64,000 bases of DNA from Pilimelia anulata. Its GTDB lineage: Bacteria > Actinomycetota > Actinomycetes > Mycobacteriales > Micromonosporaceae. The notes beneath the pieces are model-generated. The model had not been told where the DNA came from. It saw only the letters and a program-made list of their open reading frames with translations, and made no database searches. Each line of letters opens with the position of its first letter. Within the stretch, counting starts at the first letter, position 1. Of the stretch, positions 26,743 through 37,896 are shown in pieces. Position numbers and translations under genes: made by a program. The DNA lies in contig NZ_BMQB01000004.1 of NCBI RefSeq assembly GCF_014647895.1, positions 372,001 to 436,000 of the forward strand, in the 5' to 3' direction.

Positions 26743-27792
26743 ATGACCGAGCCGGACCTGGACCACCACGGCGACGCCGAGGTCGGCCCCGGCCTGGTCG
26801 ACCTCGCGGTGAACGTCCGGCCCGGCCCGCCGCCCTGGCTGGCCGCCCCGATCGCCGCCGCGCTGACGCGCCTCGCCAGCTATCCGGACCCGCGCCCCGC
26901 CCGCGCTGCGCTGGCGCGGCGGCACGCTAGACCCTCCAACGAGGTACTGCTGACCGCGGGTGCGGCCGAGGCGTTCGTGCTATTGGGCCGGGCGTACCGG
27001 CCGCGCCACCCGGTCGTCGTGCACCCGCAGTTCACCGAGCCCGAGGCGGCCCTGCGCCGGGCCGGCCACGCCGTCGACCGGGTGCTGCTCGACGCCGCCG
27101 ACGGCTTCGCCCTCGACCCCGCCCGGGTTCCCGACTCCGCCGACCTCGTCGTGCTCGGCAACCCGACCAACCCGACCTCCGCCCTGCACCCCGCCGACGC
27201 GGTCGCCGCCCTGGCCCGCCCCGGCCGGCTGCTGGTCGTGGACGAGGCGTTCGCCGACACCACCCACGCCCCCGGCGTCGCCGGCGAGCCCGCGTCGCTG
27301 GCCGCCCGCCGGGACCTGCCCGGCCTGCTCGTGGTCCGCAGCCTCACCAAGACCTGGGGGCTGGCCGGCCTGCGCGTCGGCTACGCCCTCGGCGCCCCCG
27401 ACGTGCTCGCCCCGCTGGCCGCCGCGCAGCCGCTGTGGGCGGTCTCCACGCCCGCGCTGGCCGCCGCGCAGGCGTGCGCGGGGGAGCGGGCCGTCGCCGC
27501 CGAGCGGGCGCTCGCCATCGAGTTGGCCGCCGAGCGCGCCCACCTGGTCGCCGCCCTCCGGCGGCTGCCCGGCGTGCGCGTCCCCGGCGCGCCCACGTCG
27601 GCGTTCGTCCTGGTCACGCTGCCGAACGCGACGGCCGTACGGGCGCGGCTGCGCGAGCGCGGGTACGCGGTCCGGCGCGGCGACACCTTCCCCGGGCTGG
27701 GCGCCGACTGGCTGCGCGTCGCGGTACGACAGACTGCCACCACGGACGCGTTCGCGGCCGTCCTGGCGGAGATCATCGGGAGTGGGGCATGA
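26743..27792 (+). CDS. cobC: PLP-dependent CobC-like aminotransferase-fold protein (Rv2231c type)
   Basis: This is a 349-residue fold-type I PLP protein related to histidinol-phosphate aminotransferase and L-threonine-O-3-phosphate decarboxylase (CobD/CobC). Features are L-A-V-N-V-R-P-G-P-P near the N terminus, N-P-T-N-P-T-S near 144, V-D-E-A-F-A-D near 166 and the PLP lysine in R-S-L-T-K-T-W-G-L near residue 202. It likely provides aminopropanol phosphate for cobalamin. GGGGAGG precedes the ATG. The stop overlaps cobT by 4 bases, which supports the assignment. Confidence 0.85.
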   Translation: MTEPDLDHHGDAEVGPGLVDLAVNVRPGPPPWLAAPIAAALTRLASYPDPRPARAALARRHARPSNEVLLTAGAAEAFVLLGRAYRPRHPVVVHPQFTEPEAALRRAGHAVDRVLLDAADGFALDPARVPDSADLVVLGNPTNPTSALHPADAVAALARPGRLLVVDEAFADTTHAPGVAGEPASLAARRDLPGLLVVRSLTKTWGLAGLRVGYALGAPDVLAPLAAAQPLWAVSTPALAAAQACAGERAVAAERALAIELAAERAHLVAALRRLPGVRVPGAPTSAFVLVTLPNATAVRARLRERGYAVRRGDTFPGLGADWLRVAVRQTATTDAFAAVLAEIIGSGA

Positions 27793-29036
27793 GCGGACCG
27801 GACGGCCGACCGCACGACGGGCGCGGACCCGGCGCACCCCCGCCGACCGACACCGCGGACCCGGCACCCCGCGACCCGGCCGCCGCCCCGGACCCGTCCG
27901 CCGCTACCGGCCCGGCCGCGGACCCGCCCCGGTCCGCCGCGCCGGCACGGTCCCCGGCCGCCGCCGGCCCGGTCGCGGACGAGGAGCGGCTGCGGGCCGC
28001 CGTGGCCGCGATCCGCCCCGCCGACCCCGCCGCGCTGGCCGCCGCCCGGGACCGGCAGGCGCGGCTGACCAAGCCCGCCGGCTCGCTCGGCGCGCTGGAG
28101 GACCTGTCCGTCCGCCTGGCCGGCCTGGCCGGCACCTGCCCGCCGCCGCTGCCCGCCCCCGCCGCCCTGGCGATCTTCGCTGGCGACCACGGCGTGCACG
28201 CCGAGGGCGTGACCCCGTGGCCGCGCGAGGTCACCGCGCAGATGGTCGGCAACTTCCTGGCCGGCGGCGCGGTGGTCAACGCGTTCGCCCGCGAGGTCGG
28301 CGCCAGCGTCACCGTCGTCGACGTCGCCGTGGCCACCCCGCTGCCCGCCGCGCCCGGCCTGCGCCCGGCCCGGGTCCGCGCCGGCACCGGCAACCTCGCC
28401 GCCGAGCCCGCCCTGACCCGGGCCGAGGCGCTGCGCGCGCTCGCCGTCGGCCTGGACCTGGCCGGCGAGCTGGTCGACGGCGGCGCCGCGATCCTGCTCA
28501 CCGGCGACATGGGCATCGCCAACACGACCCCCGCCGCCGCCCTGGTCGCCGCCTTCACCGGCGCCGCGCCGGGCGCCGTCACCGGCCGCGGCACGGGCGT
28601 GGACGACGCCACGTACGCCCGCAAGGTCGAGGTGGTCGCCCGCGCCCTCGACCGGCACCGCCCCGACCCGGCCGACCCGGTCGGCGTGCTCGCGGCCGTC
28701 GGCGGCGGCGAGCACGCCGCCCTGGCCGGCTTCATCCTCGGCGCGGCCGCCCGCCGCGTCCCTGTCGTGGTGGACGGCGTGATCGCCTGCTCCGCCGCCC
28801 TGGCCGCCGCGGCCCTCGCCCCCGCCGCGGTGGACGCGATGGTCGCCGGCCACCTGTCCGTCGAGCCCGGTGCGGGCGTCGCCCTGGCCCACCTGGGCCT
28901 GACCCCGCTGCTGGACCTCGGCCTGCGGCTCGGCGAGGGCACCGGCGCGGTGCTGGCCCTGCCGGTGGTCGCCGCGGCGGTCCGGGTACTGCACGAGGTG
29001 GCCACGTTCGACAGCGCGGGGGTGACGCAGAAGTGA
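27789..29036 (+). CDS. cobT: nicotinate-nucleotide:dimethylbenzimidazole phosphoribosyltransferase CobT
   Basis: This is a 415-residue protein that forms alpha-ribazole phosphate for the lower ligand of cobalamin. The catalytic domain starts near residue 65; before it is a Pro/Ala/Asp-rich low-complexity extension not found in typical CobT. Family blocks are L-T-K-P-A-G-S-L-G near 94-102, F-A-G-D-H-G-V-H-A-E-G near 128-138, G-D-M-G-I-A-N-T-T near 239-247 and G-V-D-G-V-I-A-like V-V-D-G-V-I near 324. The gene overlaps both neighbours by 4 bases. Confidence 0.93.
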   Translation: MSGPDGRPHDGRGPGAPPPTDTADPAPRDPAAAPDPSAATGPAADPPRSAAPARSPAAAGPVADEERLRAAVAAIRPADPAALAAARDRQARLTKPAGSLGALEDLSVRLAGLAGTCPPPLPAPAALAIFAGDHGVHAEGVTPWPREVTAQMVGNFLAGGAVVNAFAREVGASVTVVDVAVATPLPAAPGLRPARVRAGTGNLAAEPALTRAEALRALAVGLDLAGELVDGGAAILLTGDMGIANTTPAAALVAAFTGAAPGAVTGRGTGVDDATYARKVEVVARALDRHRPDPADPVGVLAAVGGGEHAALAGFILGAAARRVPVVVDGVIACSAALAAAALAPAAVDAMVAGHLSVEPGAGVALAHLGLTPLLDLGLRLGEGTGAVLALPVVAAAVRVLHEVATFDSAGVTQK

Positions 29037-29752
29037 CCGGTACCGTCGCGCTCGTCGGGGCCGGCCCCGGCGACCCCGAGCTGATCACCGTCAAGGGCCT
29101 GCGCCTGCTCCGCGCCGCCGAGGTCGTCGTCACCGACCGCCTGGTCCCCGAGCCGCTGCTGGCCGACCTCGCCGCCGGGGTCGAGGTCGTGGACGCGGCC
29201 AAGGTGCCGTACGGGGCGGCGATGCCCCAGTCCGAGATCAACCGGATCCTGGTCGACCGGGCACTGGCCGGCAAGCGGGTGGTCCGGCTCAAGGGCGGCG
29301 ACCCGTACGTCTTCGGCCGCGGCGGCGAGGAGCTGCTCGCCTGCGCCGCGGCGGGCGTGCCGGTCACGGTGGTACCGGGCGTGACCAGCGCGATCGCCGT
29401 ACCGGCGGCCGTCGGCGTCCCGGTCACCCACCGCGGCCTGGCCCACGGCTTCACGGTCGTCTCCGGCCACCTCGCCCCCGACCACCCCGAGTCGCTGGTG
29501 GACTGGCCGGCGCTGGCCCGGCTGCGCGGCACGCTGGTGATCCTCATGGGCGTGCGGAACCTGCCGGCGATCACCGAGGTGCTGCTGGCCCACGGCAAGG
29601 ACCCGGGTACGCCGGTGGCCGTGGTACAGGAGGGCATGACGCCGCGCGAGCGGACGCTGCGCGCGACGCTGGCGACGGTGGCCGCGGCGGCGGCGGACGT
29701 TCAGCCGCCGGCGATCACCGTCATCGGCCCGGTGGTCGACGCGCTGCGCTGA
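29033..29752 (+). CDS. cobA: uroporphyrinogen-III C-methyltransferase
   Basis: This is a 239-residue SAM-dependent enzyme converting uroporphyrinogen III to precorrin-2, the branch point to cobalamin and sirohaem. All family blocks are present: G-A-G-P-G-D-P-E-L-I-T near 9-19, D-R-L-V-P-E-P near 35-41, R-L-K-G-G-D-P-Y-V-F-G-R-G-G near 84-97 and V-P-G-V-T-S-A near 114-120. It is a stand-alone SUMT with no uroporphyrinogen synthase or siroheme domain. It is the last gene of the cobC-cobT-cobA operon, and its 3' end overlaps the convergent HD gene by 32 bases. Confidence 0.95.
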   Translation: MTGTVALVGAGPGDPELITVKGLRLLRAAEVVVTDRLVPEPLLADLAAGVEVVDAAKVPYGAAMPQSEINRILVDRALAGKRVVRLKGGDPYVFGRGGEELLACAAAGVPVTVVPGVTSAIAVPAAVGVPVTHRGLAHGFTVVSGHLAPDHPESLVDWPALARLRGTLVILMGVRNLPAITEVLLAHGKDPGTPVAVVQEGMTPRERTLRATLATVAAAAADVQPPAITVIGPVVDALR

Positions 29753-30332
29753 CCGGCGCGCGGGCCAGCCGCCACCAGTCGTTCGGGTCCGTTTCCCGGG
29801 CGGCCGCGGCCAGCCGCCGCCCGGCGTCGGTGGTCACGCCGGCGAGGCAGCTATCGACCCACGGCTGGACGAGCGGGTTGCCGCGGGCGCCGTACTCGCG
29901 CGCCTGCAACAGGCACTCGATCCGGTCGGCGTCCTTGGCGCACCGGGCCTCCGCGGTGTCCCGGCCCTCGTACTCGGCTACCGCCGCCCGGAGCGCCGCG
30001 CGCGCCGGCTCGGCGACGGCCTCGGTCTGCAGGCCGATGACCTCGACGGCGTCCCGGGTGGTGACGTGCGGCTTGCCGAGCAGCGGTACGTCGCCGATCC
30101 GGCACTCGGGCAGGTCGTGCAGCAGGCCGAGGACGGCGGCCCGGTCGGCGTTCGCGCCCTCCAGAGTGGCCAGGACGAACGCGATCAGGCCGACCCGGTA
30201 CGAGTGCTCGGCCACCGACTCGGGCTGCGGCACGCCGATGATCTGCCAGCCGGTGCGGGGGAGGTGCTTGAGGTAGCCGGCTTCGTGCAGGAAGGCGACG
30301 GTACCGTCGCCGGACGTCCCTGGCTCGCTCAT
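29721..30332 (-). CDS. HD domain hydrolase (YfbR/HDDC2-like)
   Basis: This is a 203-residue metal-dependent phosphohydrolase. The HD-superfamily metal ligands are in order: E-S-V-A-E-H-S-Y-R near residues 36-44, L-L-H-D-L-P-E near 66-72 and a late K-D-A-D-R-I-E near 127-133. This is the layout of 5'-deoxynucleotidase-like HD-domain proteins. ATG at 30332 was chosen because GGAG lies at the right distance; the ATG at 30338 would be too close. It is convergent and overlapping with cobA, so it is not part of the cobalamin operon. Confidence 0.85.
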   Translation of the reverse strand: MSEPGTSGDGTVAFLHEAGYLKHLPRTGWQIIGVPQPESVAEHSYRVGLIAFVLATLEGANADRAAVLGLLHDLPECRIGDVPLLGKPHVTTRDAVEVIGLQTEAVAEPARAALRAAVAEYEGRDTAEARCAKDADRIECLLQAREYGARGNPLVQPWVDSCLAGVTTDAGRRLAAAARETDPNDWWRLARAPVSAARRPPGR

Positions 30333-30532
30333 CGTCATCTCCGGAGGTCGTGGCGGCGAAAGCGGGGAGCAACGGGATCGTAGCTGTGGGTCGGATCGCG
30401 GGCTGTCCACCCGCGACGGTGTCGTGCTGGCGACACATCGATGTCGGCAGCACGACTGATGGGTTCTGCGGCGGTGCGGGCGGTCGTAGCGTCGGCGCGT
30501 CACTGAATTCCCGCACTCGTGAGGACCTCCCG

Positions 30533-30787
30533 ATGTACGAGATCTACCCCGTCATGCTGCTCGCCTCCGGCGCCCTGCTCCTGCTCGTCGGCGGCCTCCT
30601 GCCCGGCCAGAGCGCCGGCTCCCGCGCCCTGAACCTGGTCCTCGGCGTCGGCTTCGTCGCCTACGGCACGTACCTGAAGTGGTTCTTCACCGGCGACTCC
30701 TACCTGGTGCTCTACTACGCCTTCCTGGCCCCGATCTTCCTCATCTTCCGGGCCGTCGCGTCCCGCCGCGCCGCCGCCAGCGACTGA
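30533..30787 (+). CDS. small conserved membrane protein
   Basis: This is an 84-residue protein with about three hydrophobic helices: M-L-L-A-S-G-A-L-L-L-L-V-G near 8-20, V-L-G-V-G-F-V-A-Y-G near 36-45 and L-Y-Y-A-F-L-A-P-I-F near 60-69. It contains no catalytic motif. GAGG lies upstream of the ATG. Proteins of this type occur in Actinobacteria without known function. Confidence 0.72.
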   Translation: MYEIYPVMLLASGALLLLVGGLLPGQSAGSRALNLVLGVGFVAYGTYLKWFFTGDSYLVLYYAFLAPIFLIFRAVASRRAAASD

Positions 30788-30891
30788 CGTCGATCCCCGC
30801 CCGTGCGCCGCTGTGCCAGAATCTCGGCCGTACGTCCGTCGCCGGAAGCGGGCGGCGCGGCCGAGCGGTACCAGCGGGGGTGGCGAGGAGC

Positions 30892-31437
30892 ATGGGCAGG
30901 CCGAATCTGCGTCGATGGGTCGCCGCCGCACTGGCGGCGACCGTGTTCGCCGGGCAACCCGCCGCCGCCGCGGCGGCCGCGCCGCCGCCCGGCGGGTTCC
31001 CCTGCCGATCCGGCGAGGGCAACTCCGGGCTGATCACCGGCATCAGGTCGCTGGGGTACGACGGGCTGGTCGAGGTGCGCGGCGTGTACCGGCACTGCCG
31101 GCCCGCGCCGGGCGGCGCCGCGTGGTGGGTGCGCGCGGCGTTCGGGCAGCACGGCCGCGGCATGGGGCCGGACGACGCGACGAGCGTCCGCAGCCTCCAG
31201 CGGTACCCCGACCGGCCGGACGCGCGGTTCTACCGGACGTACGTCCAGATGTACCCCGGCGCCCGGTACCTGTGCGCCCACGCCCGCGGCCCGTCGGTGC
31301 ACTGCTGGTCGGTGCGGGTCAGCCGGGTGGACGGCGACGTGCAGGTGCGGGTGGACGGGCCGCGGGCGGTCCGCCGGTACCTCGACGTGCACTCCAAGCC
31401 GCCGGGGTTCGGCGGCAACTGCGGCCTGTGCTGGTGA
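30892..31437 (+). CDS. secreted protein of unknown function
   Basis: This is a 181-residue protein with a clear signal peptide (R-R-W-V-A-A-A-L-A-A-T-V-F-A-G, cleavage near A-A-A around residue 30). Six cysteines in the mature part, including C-G-L-C at the C terminus, point to an oxidised extracellular fold. I do not recognise the family. A GCGAGGAG ribosome site precedes the ATG. It is convergent with the trehalose operon and ends in a strong hairpin. Confidence 0.7.
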   Translation: MGRPNLRRWVAAALAATVFAGQPAAAAAAAPPPGGFPCRSGEGNSGLITGIRSLGYDGLVEVRGVYRHCRPAPGGAAWWVRAAFGQHGRGMGPDDATSVRSLQRYPDRPDARFYRTYVQMYPGARYLCAHARGPSVHCWSVRVSRVDGDVQVRVDGPRAVRRYLDVHSKPPGFGGNCGLCW

Positions 31438-31449
31438 GCCGGCGCGGCC

Positions 31450-31477
31450 CCGGTGGCCCCTGAGCGGGGGCCACCGG
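31450..31477. terminator. perfect 11-bp hairpin between convergent genes
   Basis: CCGGTGGCCCC at 31450-31460 pairs exactly with GGGGCCACCGG at 31467-31477 around a 6-base loop. It lies between the secreted-protein stop and the trehalose-phosphatase stop and probably acts on both strands. Confidence 0.65.
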
Positions 31478-31485
31478 AGCGGGTC

Positions 31486-34058
31486 TCAGGACCGGTCGAG
31501 CAGGACGGCGCAGCGGATCAGTCCCAGGTGGCTGTACGCCTGGGGGTGGTTGCCCAGCCCCGACTCCGCCAGCGGGTCGTACTGCTCCGGCAGCAGGCCC
31601 GTCGGCCCGGCCGTGTCGACCATCTGGCGGAACAGCTCCTCGGCGTCGCCGCGCCGGCCGGTGCGCAGGTACGCCTCGATCAGCCACGCGGTGCAGATGT
31701 GGAACCCGCCCTCGCGCCCCGGCAGCCCGTCGTCCCACCGGTACCGGTACACCACCGGCCCCGACCGGAGTTCGGCCTCGACGGCGAGCACCGTGGACAG
31801 GAACCGCGGGTCGTCGTCGGGCAGCAGCCCGGACAGGCCGATCCACAGCGACGAGGCGTCCAGGTCGGCGTCGCCGTAGGCGACCGTGTACGCGTTCGCC
31901 TCCGCGTGCCAGCCGCGGTCGAGCACGTCCTTGCCGATCTGGTCGCGCAGCAGGTCCCACTCCGGGCGGTCGGCGCCGTGCGCGCGGACCACCCGCAGCG
32001 CACGGTCGACGGTCAGCCAGCACATGACCTTCGAGTACACGTGGTGCCGCGGCGGCAGCCGCGCCTCCCAGAGCCCGTGGTCCGGCTCGTGCCAGCGGCG
32101 CTGGACGGCCTGGACCATCGCCTCCAGCACCCGCCACTCCTCGTCCCGGACCGAGCCGCGCGCCTCGACCACGGCCGCCATCAGGTCGGCGACCGGGCCG
32201 AACACGTCGAGTTGGAGCTGCCGGTTGGCGAGGTTGCCGACCCGGACGGGGCGCGAGCCGGCGTAGCCGGGCAGGGTCTCGATGACCGCCTCGGGGCCGA
32301 GTTCGTACCCGTCCAGGGTGTAGAGCGGGTGCAGCCGCTCCGGGTGGCCGCCGGTGCGCTCGACGCAGCCGTCCACCCAGCGCAGCAGCGCCTCCGCCTC
32401 GGTCAGCGAGCCGAGGTCGACCAGGGAGCGCGCGGTCATCGCGGCGTCGCGCGGCCAGCAGTACCGGTAGTCCCAGTTGCGGATGCCGCCCAGCTCCTCC
32501 GGCAGCGACGTGGTCGCCGCCGCGAGGATCGCCCCGGACGGGTTGTAGCAGAGGCCGCGCAGGGTCAGCGCGCTGCGCAGCACGTGCTCGCGGGCGAGCT
32601 TCGGCAGGCGCAGCGACTCCGCCCACTCGCGGGACGGCTTCTCCTGGTCCTCCAGCCGGCTGGCGATCGGCTCGGCGTGCGCCTCCAGGCTGTGCGAGCC
32701 GAACCGCAGTTCCAGCGTCAGCTCGCCGCCGTGGGCGGCGAGGTCGACGGTGGCGTGGGCGCTGTCCCCGGCCGCCTCGCTGACGATCTTCCACTGGACG
32801 CCCGGCGCGTACAGGGCGACCGGCTCGCTGGAGCCGACCACGAGCAGCCCGTCGGGGGCGGCCTGCAGGTGCACGCCGATCTGGCCGAAGTCCGGCCGCG
32901 GCGCGAAGTCCAGCCGGGCCGCGGCCGTACCGGTGAGCGTGCGGTGCAGGGTCGAGTCGAGGCCGGACCGGCCGCTGCGCGCGTCGCCGCCCCTGGCGGT
33001 CTGGGCGGCGCCGCCGAGCCAGTCGGTGACGGTCAGGCCGGACCAGCGGGTCTCGACGGTCATCGTGCCGGGCCGGTACCGCTGGCCCAGCGGCAGCCCG
33101 CCGCGCTCCGGGGTGATCGTGAAGTGGCCGGCCTGCGGGCCGCCCAGCAGGTCGGCGAAGATCGCCGGCGAGTCCGGCTTGGGGTGGCACAGCCAGGCCA
33201 CCCGGGCCTCGGGGGTGAGCAGGGCGACCGTCCGGCCGTTGGACAGCATCGAGTGCCGCTGGATCGGCGTGGCCCGCTCGCCGTACAGCCAGCTCCGCCG
33301 CACCTCCAGCAGCAGGCCGAGCAGGCGGGCGGCGTCCAGCGGCGAGGCCACCCGGTAGTCGGCCCGGGTCTCGCCGCCGCCGATCTTCACGCCAACATCG
33401 GGGCCGTGCAGGTGGGCGAACGCGTTCTCGTCGGTGACGTCGTCGCCGAGGAACAGCACCGCGCTCGCCGAGAGCTGCATCCGCAGCGCGTCCAGGGCGG
33501 TGCCCTTGTGGGTGGCGACCACGGACAGCTCGACGACCTCCTTGCCGTGCGTGACGTGCACGTCCGGCCAGCTCGCGACGCCGGCCCGCAGCTCGGCGGT
33601 GACGTGCGCGCTGACCGCCGGGTCGGCGCCGCGGGTGTGCACGGCGATGCTGGCCGGCTTGACCTCCAGCCGGATGCCGGGGGCGCCGCGGGTCAGCTCC
33701 TCGAGCGCGGTCAGCATCCGGGCGCGCAGCGCGACCAGGTCGGGGGCGAGCCGCTCCACGAACCCGATGTCGAACTCCGAGCCGTGCGAGCCGACCAGGT
33801 GCACCTCGCTGGGCAGCCGGGACAGCGCCGCCAGGTCGCGCAGCGCCCGCCCGGACACCACGGCCACGGTGGTCTGCGGCAGCGCGGCCAGCGCCCGGAT
33901 GGCCGCGACGGCCTCCGGCAGCGGCACCGCCTTGGTCGGGTCCGCGACGATCGGCGCCAGCGTGCCGTCGTAGTCGCAGGCCACCAGGAGCTGCGGCACC
34001 CGGGCGATCCGCCCGACCGCGGTGCGCAGCTCGTTGTCCACGTCGGAGATCAAAGTCG

Positions 34059-34062
<4 letters not shown>
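31486..34062 (-). CDS. otsB: trehalose-phosphatase fused to a GH15-family domain
   Basis: This is an 858-residue two-domain protein. Residues about 1-250 are a HAD-type trehalose-6-phosphate phosphatase: D30-Y-D32-G-T-L, V-V-S-G-R near 68 and [10 protein letters not shown] near 206-215. Residues about 265-858 form a glucoamylase/trehalase-like GH15 domain, with [12 protein letters not shown] near 527-538 and L-L-P-E-Q-Y-D near 825. GH15 relatives include actinobacterial trehalases, so synthesis and breakdown could be joined in one chain; activity of the second domain is inferred. The GTG start overlaps the otsA stop by 4 bases. Confidence 0.9.
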
Positions 34063-35447
<1,385 letters not shown>

Positions 35448-35744
35448 GGGAATTGCACCTCCGGGCGAGCTGATGGGCTTCGTCCGAGCCTACTGAACGC
35501 CCGGGGGACAGGGGCGCAGGCGCGGAGATCGCCGGCGCTGATACCCCACCCGAACGATCGCAAACGCCGGCCCGACCGGGTGCATCGGGCCGCCGGGGGT
35601 CGCCCGGTCGCGGGCGGCGGGGGTGCCGGGGACCCCGCCCGCGGCCGGTCGGGGCACCCGGGGGATGGCCCGGGAGGATTCGGCTGCGCCCGGCCCGGGA
35701 GGATGGGGTACACCAGTCTGCTCTCTTCGGGAAGGTCACCACCT

Positions 35745-37421
35745 GTGGCGCAGTTCATCTACGTGTTGGAGAAGGCCCGCAAGGCGCACGGCGACAAGGT
35801 CGTGCTCGACAACGTCACGCTGAACTTCCTGCCCGGGGCAAAGATCGGCGTGCTGGGCCCCAACGGCGCGGGCAAGTCCAGCCTCCTGCGGATCATGGCG
35901 GGCCAGGACCGGCCGAGCAACGGCGAGGCCAAGCTGATGCCCGGCTACACGGTCGGCATGCTGGCCCAGGAGCCGCCGCTGAACGAGGCCAAGACCGTCC
36001 TCGGCAACATCGAGGAGGCCGTCGGCGACGTCAAGGCGACGCTGGCGAAGTTCAACGAGATCGCCGAGAAGCTCGGCGAGGAGTACACCGACGAGCTGAT
36101 GGCCGAGATGGGCAAGCTGCAGGAGCAGCTCGACCACGCCGACGCCTGGGACATCGACTCGAAGCTCGAACTGGCGATGGACGCCCTGCGCTGCCCGCCG
36201 CCGGACGCCGACGTCACCCAGCTCTCCGGCGGCGAGCGCCGCCGGGTGGCGCTGTGCAAGCTGCTGCTGGAGAAGCCGGACCTGCTGCTGCTGGACGAGC
36301 CGACCAACCACCTGGACGCCGAGAGCGTGCACTGGCTGGAGCAGCACCTGGCCAAGTACGAGGGCACGGTCATCGCGATCACCCACGACCGGTACTTCCT
36401 GGACAACGTGGCCAACTGGATCCTGGAGCTGGACCGGGGCCGGGCGTACCCGTACGAGGGCAACTACTCGACGTACCTGGACAAGAAGGCCGCCCGGCTG
36501 GCCGTGCAGGGCCGCAAGGACGTCAAGCTGCAGAAGCGGCTGACCGAGGAGCTGGAGTGGGTCCGCTCCAACGCCAAGGCCCGGCAGACCAAGAGCAAGG
36601 CCCGGCTGGACCGGTACGAGGAGATGGCCACCGAGGCCGAGAAGACCCGGAAGCTGGACTTCGAGGAGATCCAGATCCCGCCGGGGCCGCGCCTGGGCAA
36701 CACCGTGATCGAGGCGAAGGAGCTGGTCAAGGGCTTCGACGACCGGACGCTCATCGACCACCTGAGCTTCTCCCTGCCGCGCAACGGCATCGTCGGGATC
36801 ATCGGCCCGAACGGCGTCGGCAAGACCACGCTGTTCAAGACGATCGTCGGGTTCGAGAAGCCGGACGCCGGCGACGTGCGGGTGGGCGAGACGGTCAAGC
36901 TGTCGTACGTCGACCAGAACCGGTCGGGCCTGGACGGCGACAAGACGGTGTGGGAGGTCGTCTCCGACGGCCTGGACCACCTGATGGTCGGCAAGGTGGA
37001 GATGCCGTCGCGGGCGTACGTGGCGGCGTTCGGGTTCAAGGGCCCGGACCAGCAGAAGCCGACCAAGGTGCTCTCCGGCGGCGAGCGCAACCGGCTGAAC
37101 CTGGCGCTGACGCTGAAGATCGGCGGCAACGTGATCCTGCTGGACGAGCCGACCAACGACCTGGACGTGGAGACCCTGTCCAGCCTGGAGAACGCGCTGC
37201 TGGAGTTCCCCGGCTGCGCCGTGGTGATCTCCCACGACCGGATGTTCCTGGACCGGGTCGCCACGCACATCCTGGCCTGGGAGGGCGACGACGAGAACCC
37301 GGCGCAGTGGTTCTGGTTCGAGGGGAACTTCGAGGCGTACGAGAAGAACAAGATCGACCGGCTGGGCCCGGACGCCGCCCGGCCGCACCGGGTCACGTAC
37401 CGCAAGCTCACCCGTGACTGA
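35745..37421 (+). CDS. ettA: energy-dependent translational throttle protein EttA
   Basis: This is a 558-residue soluble ABC-F ATPase, the expected EttA length. It has two ABC domains: Walker A G-P-N-G-A-G-K-S-S at 38-46 with L-S-G-G-E-R-R-R near 163, and Walker A G-P-N-G-V-G-K-T-T near 356 with L-S-G-G-E-R-N-R near 443. The linker between them carries the basic R-S-N-A-K-A-R-Q-T-K-S-K-A-R segment that contacts tRNA at the ribosomal E site. EttA gates translation by ADP/ATP ratio. GTG at 35745 gives the standard A-Q-F-I-Y start. The 3' end overlaps the thioesterase gene. Confidence 0.95.
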   Translation: MAQFIYVLEKARKAHGDKVVLDNVTLNFLPGAKIGVLGPNGAGKSSLLRIMAGQDRPSNGEAKLMPGYTVGMLAQEPPLNEAKTVLGNIEEAVGDVKATLAKFNEIAEKLGEEYTDELMAEMGKLQEQLDHADAWDIDSKLELAMDALRCPPPDADVTQLSGGERRRVALCKLLLEKPDLLLLDEPTNHLDAESVHWLEQHLAKYEGTVIAITHDRYFLDNVANWILELDRGRAYPYEGNYSTYLDKKAARLAVQGRKDVKLQKRLTEELEWVRSNAKARQTKSKARLDRYEEMATEAEKTRKLDFEEIQIPPGPRLGNTVIEAKELVKGFDDRTLIDHLSFSLPRNGIVGIIGPNGVGKTTLFKTIVGFEKPDAGDVRVGETVKLSYVDQNRSGLDGDKTVWEVVSDGLDHLMVGKVEMPSRAYVAAFGFKGPDQQKPTKVLSGGERNRLNLALTLKIGGNVILLDEPTNDLDVETLSSLENALLEFPGCAVVISHDRMFLDRVATHILAWEGDDENPAQWFWFEGNFEAYEKNKIDRLGPDAARPHRVTYRKLTRD

Positions 37422-37896
37422 CGTACCGACCGCGACCTCCCCGGTACCCTCGGTGCCGGGGAGGTTCGTCCATGAGTGCGCGCTGCGCTGGTCGGACATG
37501 GACGCGTACGGGCACGTCAACAACGCCCGGTTCCTCACCCTGTACGAGGAGGCGCGGGTGGCGATGATGTTCGTCGAGGGCCGGGTGCAGGGGCGGCCGC
37601 TGTTCACCGCGGGCGTGGTGGTGGCCCGGCACGAGATCGAGTACCTGCGGCCGGTCACGTACGACACGAAGGCCGCGGACCGGGCGCCCGCGACGGTCCG
37701 GATCGAGCTGTGGCCGGAGGACGTCCGGTCGGCGAGCTTCGCGATCCGGTACGAGCTGTTCGACCGCGGCGCGCTGGCCAACCGGGCCCGGTCGGTGCTG
37801 GTGGCCTACGACCTGGCGGCGGAGCGGGCGCGGCGGCTCAGCGCCGACGAGCGGGCGTACCTGACGGCGGCGGCCGGCGGGGGCGGGCCGGCGTGA
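37414..37896 (+). CDS. acyl-CoA thioesterase (hotdog fold)
   Basis: This is a 160-residue single hotdog domain. The catalytic segment R-W-S-D-M-D-A-Y-G-H-V-N-N-A lies near residues 26-39, with the aspartate and N-N of the 4-hydroxybenzoyl-CoA thioesterase-like family. A later Y-E-L-F-D strand follows. It should hydrolyse a fatty or aromatic acyl-CoA. The GTG start overlaps ettA by 8 bases, so it is co-transcribed with that gene. The following gene overlaps it by 4 bases. Confidence 0.88.
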   Translation: MTDVPTATSPVPSVPGRFVHECALRWSDMDAYGHVNNARFLTLYEEARVAMMFVEGRVQGRPLFTAGVVVARHEIEYLRPVTYDTKAADRAPATVRIELWPEDVRSASFAIRYELFDRGALANRARSVLVAYDLAAERARRLSADERAYLTAAAGGGGPA

